A stretch of DNA of 64,000 nt from Ruminococcus sp. NK3A76 (GTDB lineage: Bacteria; Bacillota; Clostridia; Oscillospirales; Ruminococcaceae): contig NZ_JMMA01000002.1 of NCBI RefSeq assembly GCF_000686125.1, forward strand, positions 1,116,001 through 1,180,000, written 5' to 3'. Below are positions 1 through 8,676 of the stretch, piece by piece. Positions within the stretch are counted from its first letter, which is position 1. Each line of letters opens with the position of its first letter. The notes below the pieces were generated by a model. It had not been told where the DNA came from, made no database searches, and was given only the letters and a program-made list of their open reading frames with translations. The translations under genes were made by a program, and so were the position numbers.

Positions 1-762
1 CTCAAAAAGCTCGACAGTGTGGCAGATTATGTCGTCAAAGTCCATGGCATTGGCACTTCTGAGCCTCTGCTGATAGGTCTTGTATACCTTGCCCATTACG
101 AGATATCTGTAGTCGCCTGCGGCATTCTCGATGTATTCGTCAGGTGTCATCATGTTGTCCTTTGAAGCCGATATCTCAGACATCAGCAGCTTCGGGGGAA
201 ACATCTTTTCATTAATGTCAAGGTCGCTGAGTATAGCCTTTATGACACGCCTTGAATCATCGGTGTCATAGATAGTGAAATGCTGCTCAAAGCCTATATT
301 GTGAGCCTCACGCCTGAGTATCCTCACGCACGCCGAGTGGAAGGTCGCAGCAGTAATGCCCTGCGCCTTTTCGCCGAGCATCTTCTCTATCCTTGCCTTA
401 AGCTCGTTGGCTGCTTTGTTGGTAAATGTTATTGCGAGTATGTTCCAGGGCTTTACACATTCATATGCAACTATGTCTGCGAGCTTCTCACCGTCAGTTT
501 CCCTGCCGGCTGCGTAGTCTTCAAGGTATTTAAGCTCGTCAGCCGTAGCATTGCCGTAGCCGTTCTCGTCAGCATAAGCATTGCCGAAATGTATCATGTT
601 CGCTATCCTGTTTACAAGCACGGTCGTCTTGCCGCTGCCTGCGCCAGCAAGTATTAAAAGCGGCCCTTTTATCTTGAACACAGCCTTTTGCTGCTGTGTG
701 TTCATTCGCTCAAAATATTTTTCAAGTGCTTTGTTTTTAAGGGTGTTGTAATCCATTGCCAT
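1..762 (-). CDS. pcrA: ATP-dependent DNA helicase PcrA/UvrD, N-terminal part (cut by window edge)
   Basis: Superfamily 1A 3'-5' DNA helicase used in repair and rolling-circle replication. Only the first 254 codons are inside the window and the frame stays open to base 1. The visible protein has the Q-motif region followed by Walker A (LAGAGSGKTT, about residues 35-45) and the motif Ia pair (AITFTNKAANELK), in the usual UvrD/PcrA order. The start is the ATG at 762-760, preceded by AAAGGA at a good distance; a second in-frame ATG lies two codons further in. It is divergent from rnj across a 576-base gap rich in palindromes. PcrA is chosen over UvrD because this is a Gram-positive genome; the sequence alone would not separate them. 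Confidence 0.93.
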   Translation of the reverse strand, partial: MAMDYNTLKNKALEKYFERMNTQQQKAVFKIKGPLLILAGAGSGKTTVLVNRIANMIHFGNAYADENGYGNATADELKYLEDYAAGRETDGEKLADIVAYECVKPWNILAITFTNKAANELKARIEKMLGEKAQGITAATFHSACVRILRREAHNIGFEQHFTIYDTDDSRRVIKAILSDLDINEKMFPPKLLMSEISASKDNMMTPDEYIENAAGDYRYLVMGKVYKTYQQRLRSANAMDFDDIICHTVELFE

Positions 763-776
763 AATAAACATCCTTT

Positions 777-930
777 CGTAATGTATACAAGGATATTATA
801 CCATATAAGCGGAGCGCATATGGTATAATTGCCCGATTGCAGGGAGCAGATCTCAAATCTGCGTATCTGCAAGGGCATAAAGATAAAATATAATGAATGC
901 ATCGCATTCATTATACCATAAAAACAATAT
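777..930. repeat. cluster of perfect palindromes upstream of pcrA
   Basis: Three inverted repeats lie end to end. ATTATACCATAT (795-806) is a perfect mirror of 818-829, GCAGAT pairs with ATCTGC near 846-860, and TATAATGAATGC (889-900) is a perfect mirror of 904-915 with a 3-base loop. The first contains a TATAAT on both strands and so probably overlaps the pcrA promoter. No ORF of interest. Whether this is a mobile repeat or an operator cluster cannot be told from one copy. Confidence 0.6.
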
Positions 931-1055
931 TTTGAAAAGGCTTAAAATTCAATTTTTTATTTAATTGTAAAATAAAAAAGCAAACAAAATATCCCGCATA
1001 ATAGCGCTGTCTTTTTCCTATAATGATAATATAAGTATTTTTACTTTCAATTTGC

Positions 1056-1084
1056 TTGACATTTTATCCTAAATGGAGTAAAAT
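1056..1084 (+). promoter_or_regulatory. sigma-A promoter of rnj
   Basis: TTGACA (1056-1061) and TAAAAT (1079-1084) are separated by exactly 17 bases. It lies about 250 bases before the rnj start codon, which implies a long leader. Confidence 0.85.
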
Positions 1085-1110
1085 AGTTATAGGTATTTTT
1101 TGTTCGTGAA

Positions 1111-1260
1111 TGGAATATCACGGCAGTTGTGCCGTGCTTTCCTTAGATGGAGCGGTATATCCGTTCCATAGCAGCGTGCTTTTGTCTGATAATTTGTCTA
1201 TGCTAAGGCCTGAACGCCGGGCATTGCTGCTTTAAACAAAGATCTCGTGATATATTATCC
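1111..1260 (+). promoter_or_regulatory. structured 5' leader of rnj (candidate cis-acting RNA)
   Basis: The transcribed leader can fold into a multibranched structure. A 7-bp hairpin CACGGCA/TGCCGTG (1119-1125 with 1130-1136) competes with a long-range helix ATATCACG (1115-1122) with CGTGATAT (1246-1253). CCTTAG (1141-1146) pairs with CTAAGG (1203-1208), enclosing a 9-bp hairpin at 1147-1169; GCAGC near 1171 can pair with GCTGC near 1226. No U-run terminator follows. I do not recognise it as a known riboswitch or as 6S RNA. The pairings are read by eye. Confidence 0.5.
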
Positions 1261-1338
1261 GCCGGTGTGCATATGCGCAGTCATTTGTGCTGCGTTTTGT
1301 TTGCTGTGCGGTGTTTGACAGAAACTAAGGAGTAATCA

Positions 1339-3210
1339 ATGAGTACAAAACAAAACATCAAAAACAGAAGAAACGCCAAATCAGGCCGCTTTGTCGTAAT
1401 GAAAAGCGATAAAAGGCTAAAGGGCGAAAAGGTCGCAGAGAATAAGAGAAGACCCGGCAATGACCAGAAAAGAAGCGACCAGCAGCGTCTTTCGCCAAAC
1501 GGCCGTCAGGCAGAGAACAGCGTGAGAACAAACCAGCCGCACAGAAGGACACCCGTTCGTATAATCCCTCTCGGCGGCCTTAACGAGATAGGCAAGAACT
1601 TCACAGTCATAGAATGTGCAAACGATATGTTCGTTATCGACTGCGGCCTTGCTTTCCCTGACAGTGAGATGCTGGGCGTTGATATAGTTATCCCGGATTT
1701 TACCTATGTTGAGCAGAATAAGGATAAGCTCAGGGGCATAGTTCTGACACACGGCCATGAGGATCATATAGGCGGCCTGCCGTATTTCCTCAAAAAGGTC
1801 AATGTGCCTGTTTACGGCACTAAGCTCACCCTCGGCCTTGTCGAAGGCAAGCTCAAAGAGCACGCCCTTCTCGGCGATGTTAAGCTTAATGTGGTAGTTC
1901 CGAGACAGACTGTTAAGCTCGGCTGTATGGCTGTAGAGTTTATAAGAGTCAACCATTCTATCCCCGATGCTGTAGGTATGGCTGTCCATACCCCAGCCGG
2001 TGTTATTATCCATACAGGTGACTTCAAGGTAGACTATACGCCTATCGAGGGCGGTATAATAGACCTTGCAAGGTTCGCAGAGCTCGGCAACAGGGGAGTT
2101 TTAGCCCTTATGTCCGACTCTACCAACTCCGAGCGCCCGGGCTATACCATGAGTGAGCGCAAGGTAGGTGAGAGCTTTGAAAAGCTCTTTGCAAGAGCCG
2201 AAGGCAAAAGGATAATCATTGCGACCTTTGCTTCAAACGTACACAGGATCCAGCAGATAGTCAATAACTGTGTGACTCACGGCAGAAAAATGGCTATCTC
2301 GGGCAGGAGCATGGTAAATGTTATAGGCAAGGGCATCGAGCTTGGCTATCTTAAAGTTCCCGACGGGCTGCTCATAGATATCGACATGGTGTCAAGGTAT
2401 ACTCCTGAACAGGTTTGTATCGTTACCACAGGCAGCCAGGGCGAGCCTATGTCGGCTCTTACGAGAATGGCCTTCAATGAGCACAGGAACGTTTCCATAA
2501 CCCCCAACGATTTCATAATAATATCCGCTACGCCTATCCCCGGCAACGAGAAATATGTCACAAGGATAGTAAACGAGCTGCTTCGTCTCGGCGCAGAGGT
2601 CATATATGAGGCAATGTACGATGTCCATGTGTCCGGCCACGCCTGCCAGGAGGAGCAGAAGCTGATACTCTCGCTCACCAAGCCGAAATACTTTATCCCT
2701 GTTCACGGCGAGTATAAGCACCTTACAAAGCACGCACAGTCGGCTATGAGCGTCGGCATACCCGAGGAGAATATCATCATAGGCGCCAACGGCCGCATTA
2801 TAGAGTCTGACGGCGTGGATATGAAGATATCGGGCGAGGTTCAGGCAGGAAATATCCTTGTTGACGGCCTTGGTGTCGGCGATGTAGGTGCTATCGTCCT
2901 GCGTGACAGAAAGCACCTTGCTCAGGACGGTATCATTATTGCAATAGCCACTATCGACAGAGACTCCGGTATAATCCTTTCCGGCCCCGATATAGTGTCA
3001 AGAGGCTTTGTTTATGTAAGAGAGAGCGAGGAGCTTCTTGAAGAAGCAAAGAGCATTCTTTCGGATACCCTGCAAAAGTGCCTTGACAGCAATATAAGAG
3101 AGTGGAACGCTATAAAGACAAGGCTCAAAGACAAGCTGTCGGATTTCATATATACAAAGACACAGAGAAACCCGATGATCCTTCCTATCATCATGGAAGT
3201 CGAGATATAA
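1339..3210 (+). CDS. rnj: Ribonuclease J
   Basis: Metallo-beta-lactamase/beta-CASP nuclease with endo- and 5'-3' exonuclease activity, central to RNA decay and maturation in Gram-positive bacteria. The protein has 623 residues. The zinc-binding signature HGHEDH lies near residues 138-143, then later MBL/beta-CASP motifs (HSIPDA, HTGDFK, SDSTN) and the C-terminal RNase J domain. The first 70 residues are a strongly basic, low-complexity extension not needed for the fold, probably RNA-binding; this makes it longer than the usual 555 residues. The start ATG has AAGGAG 7 bases upstream. A single RNase J gene and a long structured leader suggest autoregulation, which is inference. Confidence 0.95.
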   Translation: MSTKQNIKNRRNAKSGRFVVMKSDKRLKGEKVAENKRRPGNDQKRSDQQRLSPNGRQAENSVRTNQPHRRTPVRIIPLGGLNEIGKNFTVIECANDMFVIDCGLAFPDSEMLGVDIVIPDFTYVEQNKDKLRGIVLTHGHEDHIGGLPYFLKKVNVPVYGTKLTLGLVEGKLKEHALLGDVKLNVVVPRQTVKLGCMAVEFIRVNHSIPDAVGMAVHTPAGVIIHTGDFKVDYTPIEGGIIDLARFAELGNRGVLALMSDSTNSERPGYTMSERKVGESFEKLFARAEGKRIIIATFASNVHRIQQIVNNCVTHGRKMAISGRSMVNVIGKGIELGYLKVPDGLLIDIDMVSRYTPEQVCIVTTGSQGEPMSALTRMAFNEHRNVSITPNDFIIISATPIPGNEKYVTRIVNELLRLGAEVIYEAMYDVHVSGHACQEEQKLILSLTKPKYFIPVHGEYKHLTKHAQSAMSVGIPEENIIIGANGRIIESDGVDMKISGEVQAGNILVDGLGVGDVGAIVLRDRKHLAQDGIIIAIATIDRDSGIILSGPDIVSRGFVYVRESEELLEEAKSILSDTLQKCLDSNIREWNAIKTRLKDKLSDFIYTKTQRNPMILPIIMEVEI

Positions 3211-3236
3211 TGAAGCCGAGATATAATGATGAATAA

Positions 3237-3410
3237 AGGCAACACCGCACAAAGACCGCCTGAAGGCTTTGTACGCAACTTACTTGCATCTTTTCCGTCA
3301 TATTACACATTTTTCCCTTGAAATACGGTAGTATTCCTTCGGAAAATCTGTGCGATCTGACGAAAAAGCTGACTGCGCAATTTGCGCACAATCTTCGTGC
3401 GGTGTTGCCT
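3237..3410. mobile_element. 174-bp miniature inverted-repeat element, copy 1
   Basis: Bounded by a perfect 14-bp terminal inverted repeat, AGGCAACACCGCAC at 3237-3250 and its complement at 3397-3410. It has no coding capacity. A second copy of exactly the same length lies at 48920-49093 and shares internal blocks such as CCGTCATATTAC and CTGACGAAAAA. It sits between rnj and gdpP, so it may separate or couple their transcription. Confidence 0.85.
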
Positions 3411-3466
3411 AAAAGAAAAAATCTTTTCAGTAATGAAAGGGGATGTGCCCTCTCAGGGCGAGCATT

Positions 3467-5440
3467 ATGAAGATGAATTCAAACGGAGGAATGCAGCTTC
3501 TTATCCGTATAACCACGCTTGTGCTTGCTGTCTTTTCGCTTATCGCAGCGTTTGGCTACAGCAGCAGGGCAGGCACGGGCTTTTCGAGAGCTATCATAAT
3601 TATCATGATACTGCTCATCGTGTTCCTGGTGCTTGAAAATATATCCTACGGCAAGCATCTTAAGCGGACAGTCTCGAAGCTCTCCTCGATGATAAAGAAC
3701 AACGAAAAGGAATCAATGCGCCATTTCCCGGCACCTGCTGTCATTATAGACGCAGATAACGATATTATCTGGGCTAATGACTTCTTCAAGGACAAGCTCT
3801 TTGGCGATACCAACCTTTTCGGCGCAAGGCTCGATTCGCTCATGAATATAGATATGCATAATGTCTATTCCGAGAACGGCGACCTCGTGTGTGTCGGCGG
3901 CAGGTTCTATAACGCTATGGCTGTCCACAGCGACAGGACTAAGACGATGACCATGATATATTTTAAGGATACGACAGATTTTGTTGAGCTTGACTACGAA
4001 ACGAGACAGGCGCATAAATCCGTTATCATTATCCAGATAGACAACTACGACGACCTTGTGAGGAACTCCCTCGAAAGCGAGAAGGCTCATACAATGGTCG
4101 AGCTTGAATGCCTTGTCGAGAATTTCGTCAAGGATACGAATTCTATCTCAAAGAAGCTCTCGAATGATAAGTCCTTCGTTATCATGGAGCAGAGATACCT
4201 CTCAAAGATAATCGAGAACCGCTTCAAGATACTTGAAGACGCAAGAAATATCAAGGTCGGCGGCAGCCAGAGCGTCACTCTCTCGATAGGTGTAGGCACC
4301 TGTGCTGATGACCTTGCGCAGAGCGAGAGCTACGCCAGAGCAGCACTTGATATGTGCCTCGGCCGTGGCGGCGATCAGGCAGCTGTAAAGACCGAGTCAG
4401 GCTATGAATTCTACGGCGGCGTATCAAAGGGCAGAGAAAAGAACACCAAGGTGCGTTCAAGACTTATGGCAAGCAAGCTCGCTGAGATAATGCAGGGCAA
4501 GGATAAGATACTCGTTATGGGCCACCGCTTCGGCGACCTTGACAGTATCGGCTCGGCAGTCGGCCTTGTGGGCGCTTTCAGGAGCATCAGCAAGGAAGCG
4601 TATGTCGTTGTCAATGAAGAAACCTGCCTTGCCAAAAGTCTTATAAAGTATATCAGCGACCATGATATATCAAAGAACTTCATCTCACCGCAGGAAGCAC
4701 TTAACAAGATGACGAACAATACGCTGCTTATCGTGGTAGATACACATAACAGCGAGATAGTCGATTCAAAGGAAGTCCTCGATGCAGCGAGAGAGATAGT
4801 CGTTATCGACCACCACAGACTTATGGTCAAGGCTATCGAGGGTACAGCGCTCTTTTTCCATGAGCCAAACTGCTCCTCCGCCTGTGAAATGGTCGCAGAG
4901 CTTTTGCAGTATCTTGATAACGGCATCAAGCTCTCTCCGCTCCACGCAGAAGCGCTGCTGTCAGGTATTATGCTTGACACCAAGAACTTCATCATGCGTA
5001 CAGGTGTAAAGACCTTCGAGGCTGCGGCTTATCTTAAGAGCTTAGGCGCTGATACGGTAGAGGTCAAGAAGCTCTTTGCAAATTCGATAGAAACATATCA
5101 GGAAAAATCGGCACTCATCACAAAGGCTGAGATATACAGAAAGTGCGCAGTTTCGTGTACTACCGAGTCATTTTCCAATATCCGTATAGCTGCTTCGCAG
5201 GCAGCTGACGAAATGCTCGGTATCACAGGTGTCAATGCGGCATTCGTTATCTACGGCGACGAGAATAACGCCAATATCTCCGCAAGGAGCATGGGCACAT
5301 ATAATGTCCAGGTGCTTATGGAGGCTATGGGCGGCGGCGGTCACCAGACAATGGCGGCTACCCAGCTTAAGATGTCTGTTTCAGAGGCTAAAAAGAAGCT
5401 TTATGAGACTATAGATGATTATATCAGAAATAATACTTAA
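3467..5440 (+). CDS. gdpP: Cyclic-di-AMP phosphodiesterase GdpP (DHH/DHHA1 family)
   Basis: Membrane-bound enzyme that hydrolyses c-di-AMP to pApA and so sets potassium and cell-wall homeostasis. Two N-terminal membrane segments lie near residues 10-30 and 40-55, then a PAS-like region, a degenerate GGDEF domain (no GGDEF motif visible), and the DHH domain with MGHRFGDLDSIG, VVDTHNSE and VIDHHR. The DHHA1 domain ends with GGGGHQT. The start is uncertain. In-frame ATGs occur at 3443, 3467, 3473 and 3491; the first touches its AAAGGGG with no spacing, so 3467 is chosen. The next gene, rplI, follows after 20 bases, giving the conserved gdpP-rplI-dnaB order of Firmicutes. Confidence 0.92.
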   Translation: MKMNSNGGMQLLIRITTLVLAVFSLIAAFGYSSRAGTGFSRAIIIIMILLIVFLVLENISYGKHLKRTVSKLSSMIKNNEKESMRHFPAPAVIIDADNDIIWANDFFKDKLFGDTNLFGARLDSLMNIDMHNVYSENGDLVCVGGRFYNAMAVHSDRTKTMTMIYFKDTTDFVELDYETRQAHKSVIIIQIDNYDDLVRNSLESEKAHTMVELECLVENFVKDTNSISKKLSNDKSFVIMEQRYLSKIIENRFKILEDARNIKVGGSQSVTLSIGVGTCADDLAQSESYARAALDMCLGRGGDQAAVKTESGYEFYGGVSKGREKNTKVRSRLMASKLAEIMQGKDKILVMGHRFGDLDSIGSAVGLVGAFRSISKEAYVVVNEETCLAKSLIKYISDHDISKNFISPQEALNKMTNNTLLIVVDTHNSEIVDSKEVLDAAREIVVIDHHRLMVKAIEGTALFFHEPNCSSACEMVAELLQYLDNGIKLSPLHAEALLSGIMLDTKNFIMRTGVKTFEAAAYLKSLGADTVEVKKLFANSIETYQEKSALITKAEIYRKCAVSCTTESFSNIRIAASQAADEMLGITGVNAAFVIYGDENNANISARSMGTYNVQVLMEAMGGGGHQTMAATQLKMSVSEAKKKLYETIDDYIRNNT

Positions 5441-5460
5441 AATTATAGGAGGAAAAAATC

Positions 5461-5907
5461 ATGAAAGTAATTCTTATACAGGACGTAAAGGGAAGCGGCA
5501 AGGCTGGAGACGTGCTCAATGTCGCTGACGGCTATGCAAGGAATTTCCTGCTTGCAAAGGGTCTTGCTGTTGAGGCAAATGCTAAGAACCAGAACGACCT
5601 CGCAGGCAAGAAGGCATCTGCTCAGCATAAGCTCGATGTCGAGAAGGCTGAGAATGAAAAGGTAGCTGCCGCACTTGAAGGCAAGAAGGTGACTATCAAG
5701 GCTAAGGCAGGCCAGGGCGGCAAGCTCTTCGGCGCTGTCACAGCTTCCTCTGTTGCTGATGCTATCAAGCAGCAGTATCAGCAGAATGTTGATAAGAAGA
5801 AGATAAATCTCAACACCGAGATAAAGAGCTTCGGCGATTTCAGCGCTGTTATCAAGATGACACAGGGCGTTTCCTGCAAGATAGATATCAGCGTTGTCGA
5901 GGAATAA
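5461..5907 (+). CDS. rplI: 50S ribosomal protein L9
   Basis: Large-subunit protein that binds 23S rRNA and restrains frameshifting. It has 148 residues, the normal length. The N-terminal globular domain begins [17 protein letters not shown] and contains the typical [12 protein letters not shown] segment; a long charged helix follows, then the C-terminal domain. AGGAGG lies 7 bases before the ATG. It sits 20 bases after gdpP and 27 before dnaB and is surely co-transcribed with both. Confidence 0.97.
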   Translation: MKVILIQDVKGSGKAGDVLNVADGYARNFLLAKGLAVEANAKNQNDLAGKKASAQHKLDVEKAENEKVAAALEGKKVTIKAKAGQGGKLFGAVTASSVADAIKQQYQQNVDKKKINLNTEIKSFGDFSAVIKMTQGVSCKIDISVVEE

Positions 5908-5934
5908 TAGTTTTACCGAAAGGAATTGTTTAAA

Positions 5935-7299
5935 ATGGCTGGCACTGATTCTCTTGAAAAATTATTAGAGGTAGCAGAGATAGATCCGCCTTTTTCAAAG
6001 CTGGCCGAGAGATCTGTGCTCGGCGGAATGCTCAGATCCCCTGAGGAGGCTGTGCCTACAGCTATTGAGAACCTTAAGGCTGAGTATTTCTATGTGCCGC
6101 TGCATCAGCAGATGTTCTCGCTCATTGTCAATGCATATTCGGATAACAAGGGCTTTACGGTCATTGATATTATCGACGAGCTTGTAAAGCGTGGGCTCTT
6201 TACAAATGAGGAAATGGCAAAGACCTTTATCATGGGTCTTTCGGATTTTGTTGCCTCGGTAAAGAATATCGAGAACTTCTGTGATAAGATCATTGAGAAG
6301 TATAATATCCGTAAGCTCTTAAGCGTTGCTGTCGAAATGATAGATAATGTCAGGGAGGGCGTGCTTGATTCAAGGTCTATGCTCGATATCGCCGAGCAGA
6401 AGATATACGATATCCGCCAGGGCAAGGAGATAGACGGCCTTACAAGGCTCGATTCTATTCTTGTCGAGACATATACCCACCTTGAGGAGATATCAGGCCC
6501 CGAAGCCAAGGAGCACCTCGGTGCAAGAACAGGCTTTGCTCAGATAGATGAGATAACTACGGGTCTTAATAATACCGACCTTGTTATACTTGCGGCGAGA
6601 CCGGGTGTCGGAAAAACGGCATTTGCGATAAATATGGCCACGAATGTGTGCAAGAAGACTATGAAGGATGTAGTTATCTTCTCTCTCGAAATGGGTAAGG
6701 AACAGCTTGCTGCCCGTATGCTCTCGACTGAGGCGCTTGTAAACAATACAGCACTTCGCTCGGGCAAGTTTGAAAAGAAGGACTGGGAAAAGCTCGCCGA
6801 AGCAACTATAAGGCTGTCAAAGCTGCCTATGTATGTTGACGATACCGGCAGCGTTACCGTGCCGCAGATGAAGGCAAAGCTCAGGCGTGTCAAAAACCTC
6901 GGCCTTGTCGTAATCGACTATATACAGCTTATGGAATCGACAAATAAGGGGCAGGGCAGAGTTAACGAAGTGTCTGAGATAACCCGACAGCTAAAGCTCA
7001 TGGCTAAAGAGCTCAATGTCCCTGTTATAGCGCTTTCGCAGCTCTCCCGTGCTGTTGAAAAGAACGAGAGAAAGCCTATGCTCTCTGACCTGAGAGATTC
7101 AGGTTCTATCGAGCAGGACGCTGATATCATCATGTTCCTGCACAGAGACTACTACGGCAACAATGAAGAACGTGCGCAGTCAGAGGCTGACTGTATCATA
7201 GCCAAGAACCGTCACGGTACTATGGCAACTGTAAAGCTTGCCTGGATAGGTGAGTATACACTGTTCAGAGGAATGGATATCAGACATGATGACGGATAA
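5935..7299 (+). CDS. dnaB: Replicative DNA helicase DnaB
   Basis: Hexameric 5'-3' helicase of the replication fork. The protein of 454 residues has the N-terminal all-alpha domain, then the RecA-like domain with Walker A (ARPGVGKTAFA, near residue 219), the EMGKEQLAARM motif, Walker B (VVIDYIQLM) and the QLSRAVEKN and SDLRDSGSIEQDAD segments. ATG 5935 is preferred over an in-frame TTG at 5926 because AAAGGA at 5919-5924 is correctly spaced only for the ATG. The end overlaps tilS by 14 bases, so translation is probably coupled. Confidence 0.96.
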   Translation: MAGTDSLEKLLEVAEIDPPFSKLAERSVLGGMLRSPEEAVPTAIENLKAEYFYVPLHQQMFSLIVNAYSDNKGFTVIDIIDELVKRGLFTNEEMAKTFIMGLSDFVASVKNIENFCDKIIEKYNIRKLLSVAVEMIDNVREGVLDSRSMLDIAEQKIYDIRQGKEIDGLTRLDSILVETYTHLEEISGPEAKEHLGARTGFAQIDEITTGLNNTDLVILAARPGVGKTAFAINMATNVCKKTMKDVVIFSLEMGKEQLAARMLSTEALVNNTALRSGKFEKKDWEKLAEATIRLSKLPMYVDDTGSVTVPQMKAKLRRVKNLGLVVIDYIQLMESTNKGQGRVNEVSEITRQLKLMAKELNVPVIALSQLSRAVEKNERKPMLSDLRDSGSIEQDADIIMFLHRDYYGNNEERAQSEADCIIAKNRHGTMATVKLAWIGEYTLFRGMDIRHDDG

Positions 7300-8605
7300 G
7301 GTAAGTGAGACTATCAGGCGCTATGACTTGATATCAGAGGGCGAGAGCGTTCTTGTGGGGCTCTCGGGCGGCGCTGACAGCGTTTGCCTGCTTCTCTGCT
7401 TAAAAGACCTCGGGTATGATGTATCGGCATTTCATGTCAATCATAATCTCAGGGGCGATGAGAGCATAAGGGATAAGAACTTCTGTATAGCCCTGTGTGA
7501 AAGGCTCGGTATAAAGATATATACCGCAGATATCGACGTCACAGGCTACTGCGAGAAAAACCATGTCTCTGTCGAGGAGGGCGCAAGAGAGCTCAGATAT
7601 AAGGAGCTTATGAGTATCGGCGCTGATAAGATAGCCACTGCGCATAATATCAACGACTGCCTTGAAACAACAGTTTTCAACCTTGCAAGGGGCACAGGCC
7701 TTAAGGGGCTCTGTTCTATTCCTCCAAAGCGTGATAATATTATTAGACCTCTTATCGAGTGTACAAGAGAGGAGATAGAAGGCTACCTCGCCGAAAAAGG
7801 GCAGGATTTCGTTACTGATTCTACCAATCTCGAAGACGAGTACACAAGAAACAAGATAAGGCATAAGGTCATACCTGTGCTTATGGAGATAAACAGCTCG
7901 CTCTATTCGTCTTACTCCGCTACAAGAGCTCACCTGACGGACGATGAGCTGTATCTTGATTCCTGCGCCGAGGAAAAGCTCAGCCAGGCTTATATCACTG
8001 ATAAGACATATGATGCAAAGGCGCTCAGACAGTGCGGCCTGCTTACACCACGGGTCGTGGCAAAGCTGCTTGCTCAAAACGGTATTTCCGTTTCGGCACT
8101 TCGCATCAATAATACATCGGATATCATTAAAAACGGCGGAAAGCTCAATATCTGCGGCGATATCCTGATAAGCTGCGATAAAGGCGTGCTTAAGATATCA
8201 TCTCTTGCGAAAGAGGAGACACCTAAGGTAGAAATGCCTGTCAGCGCTGTCCCAGGCGTATATGATTTCTTCGGCAAGAGCGTATCCCTTGAAAGACGTG
8301 ATGATATCGTCTTTTCAAAGGGTATCCACAGAGAGTATAATGGTTATATTATAGATAAAGACAAGCTCTGCGGCGGCCTGACACTTCGCAACAGGCGAAA
8401 CGGAGACAAGATAGCCCTTGCAGGCAGGGGATTTACCTCCAGACTTAAGGTGCTTTTTAATGAGAGCGTGCCAAAGGAGGAGCGTGAAAGGGTAGCCGTG
8501 CTCTGCGATGATGAGGGCATCATCTGCGTTGAGGGCTTCGGCGTTGATGAGCGTGTCAAGGTGGATGAAAACACCAGAAGTATAATAATTATAGCTATAT
8601 CATAA
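7286..8605 (+). CDS. tilS: tRNA(Ile)-lysidine synthase
   Basis: Modifies C34 of tRNA-Ile(CAU) to lysidine so that it reads AUA; essential in most bacteria. The PP-loop signature SGGADS lies near residues 26-31, followed by NHNLRGDES and a TilS C-terminal domain. The protein has about 439 residues. ATG 7286 (or 7289) is chosen because AGAGGAA lies 12 bases upstream; a GTG at 7250 would overlap dnaB by 50 bases. The usual neighbour hpt (hypoxanthine phosphoribosyltransferase), found between tilS and ftsH in many Firmicutes, is missing here. Confidence 0.94.
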   Translation: MMTDKVSETIRRYDLISEGESVLVGLSGGADSVCLLLCLKDLGYDVSAFHVNHNLRGDESIRDKNFCIALCERLGIKIYTADIDVTGYCEKNHVSVEEGARELRYKELMSIGADKIATAHNINDCLETTVFNLARGTGLKGLCSIPPKRDNIIRPLIECTREEIEGYLAEKGQDFVTDSTNLEDEYTRNKIRHKVIPVLMEINSSLYSSYSATRAHLTDDELYLDSCAEEKLSQAYITDKTYDAKALRQCGLLTPRVVAKLLAQNGISVSALRINNTSDIIKNGGKLNICGDILISCDKGVLKISSLAKEETPKVEMPVSAVPGVYDFFGKSVSLERRDDIVFSKGIHREYNGYIIDKDKLCGGLTLRNRRNGDKIALAGRGFTSRLKVLFNESVPKEERERVAVLCDDEGIICVEGFGVDERVKVDENTRSIIIIAIS

Positions 8606-8676
8606 ATCTGTCACAATAGTAGGTTATAATCTATTCTGTCAGTTTATATAAATTTTTAATAGAAGGTTGTGATACA

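Noticed and set aside
1085-1338. 6S RNA in the rnj leader
   Set aside because: The fold is multibranched and runs into rnj; it lacks the single long stem with central bubble of 6S RNA.
1316-1340. TTGACA next to the rnj start as a promoter
   Set aside because: No -10 box fits at 16-18 bases, and the sequence overlaps the ribosome binding region.
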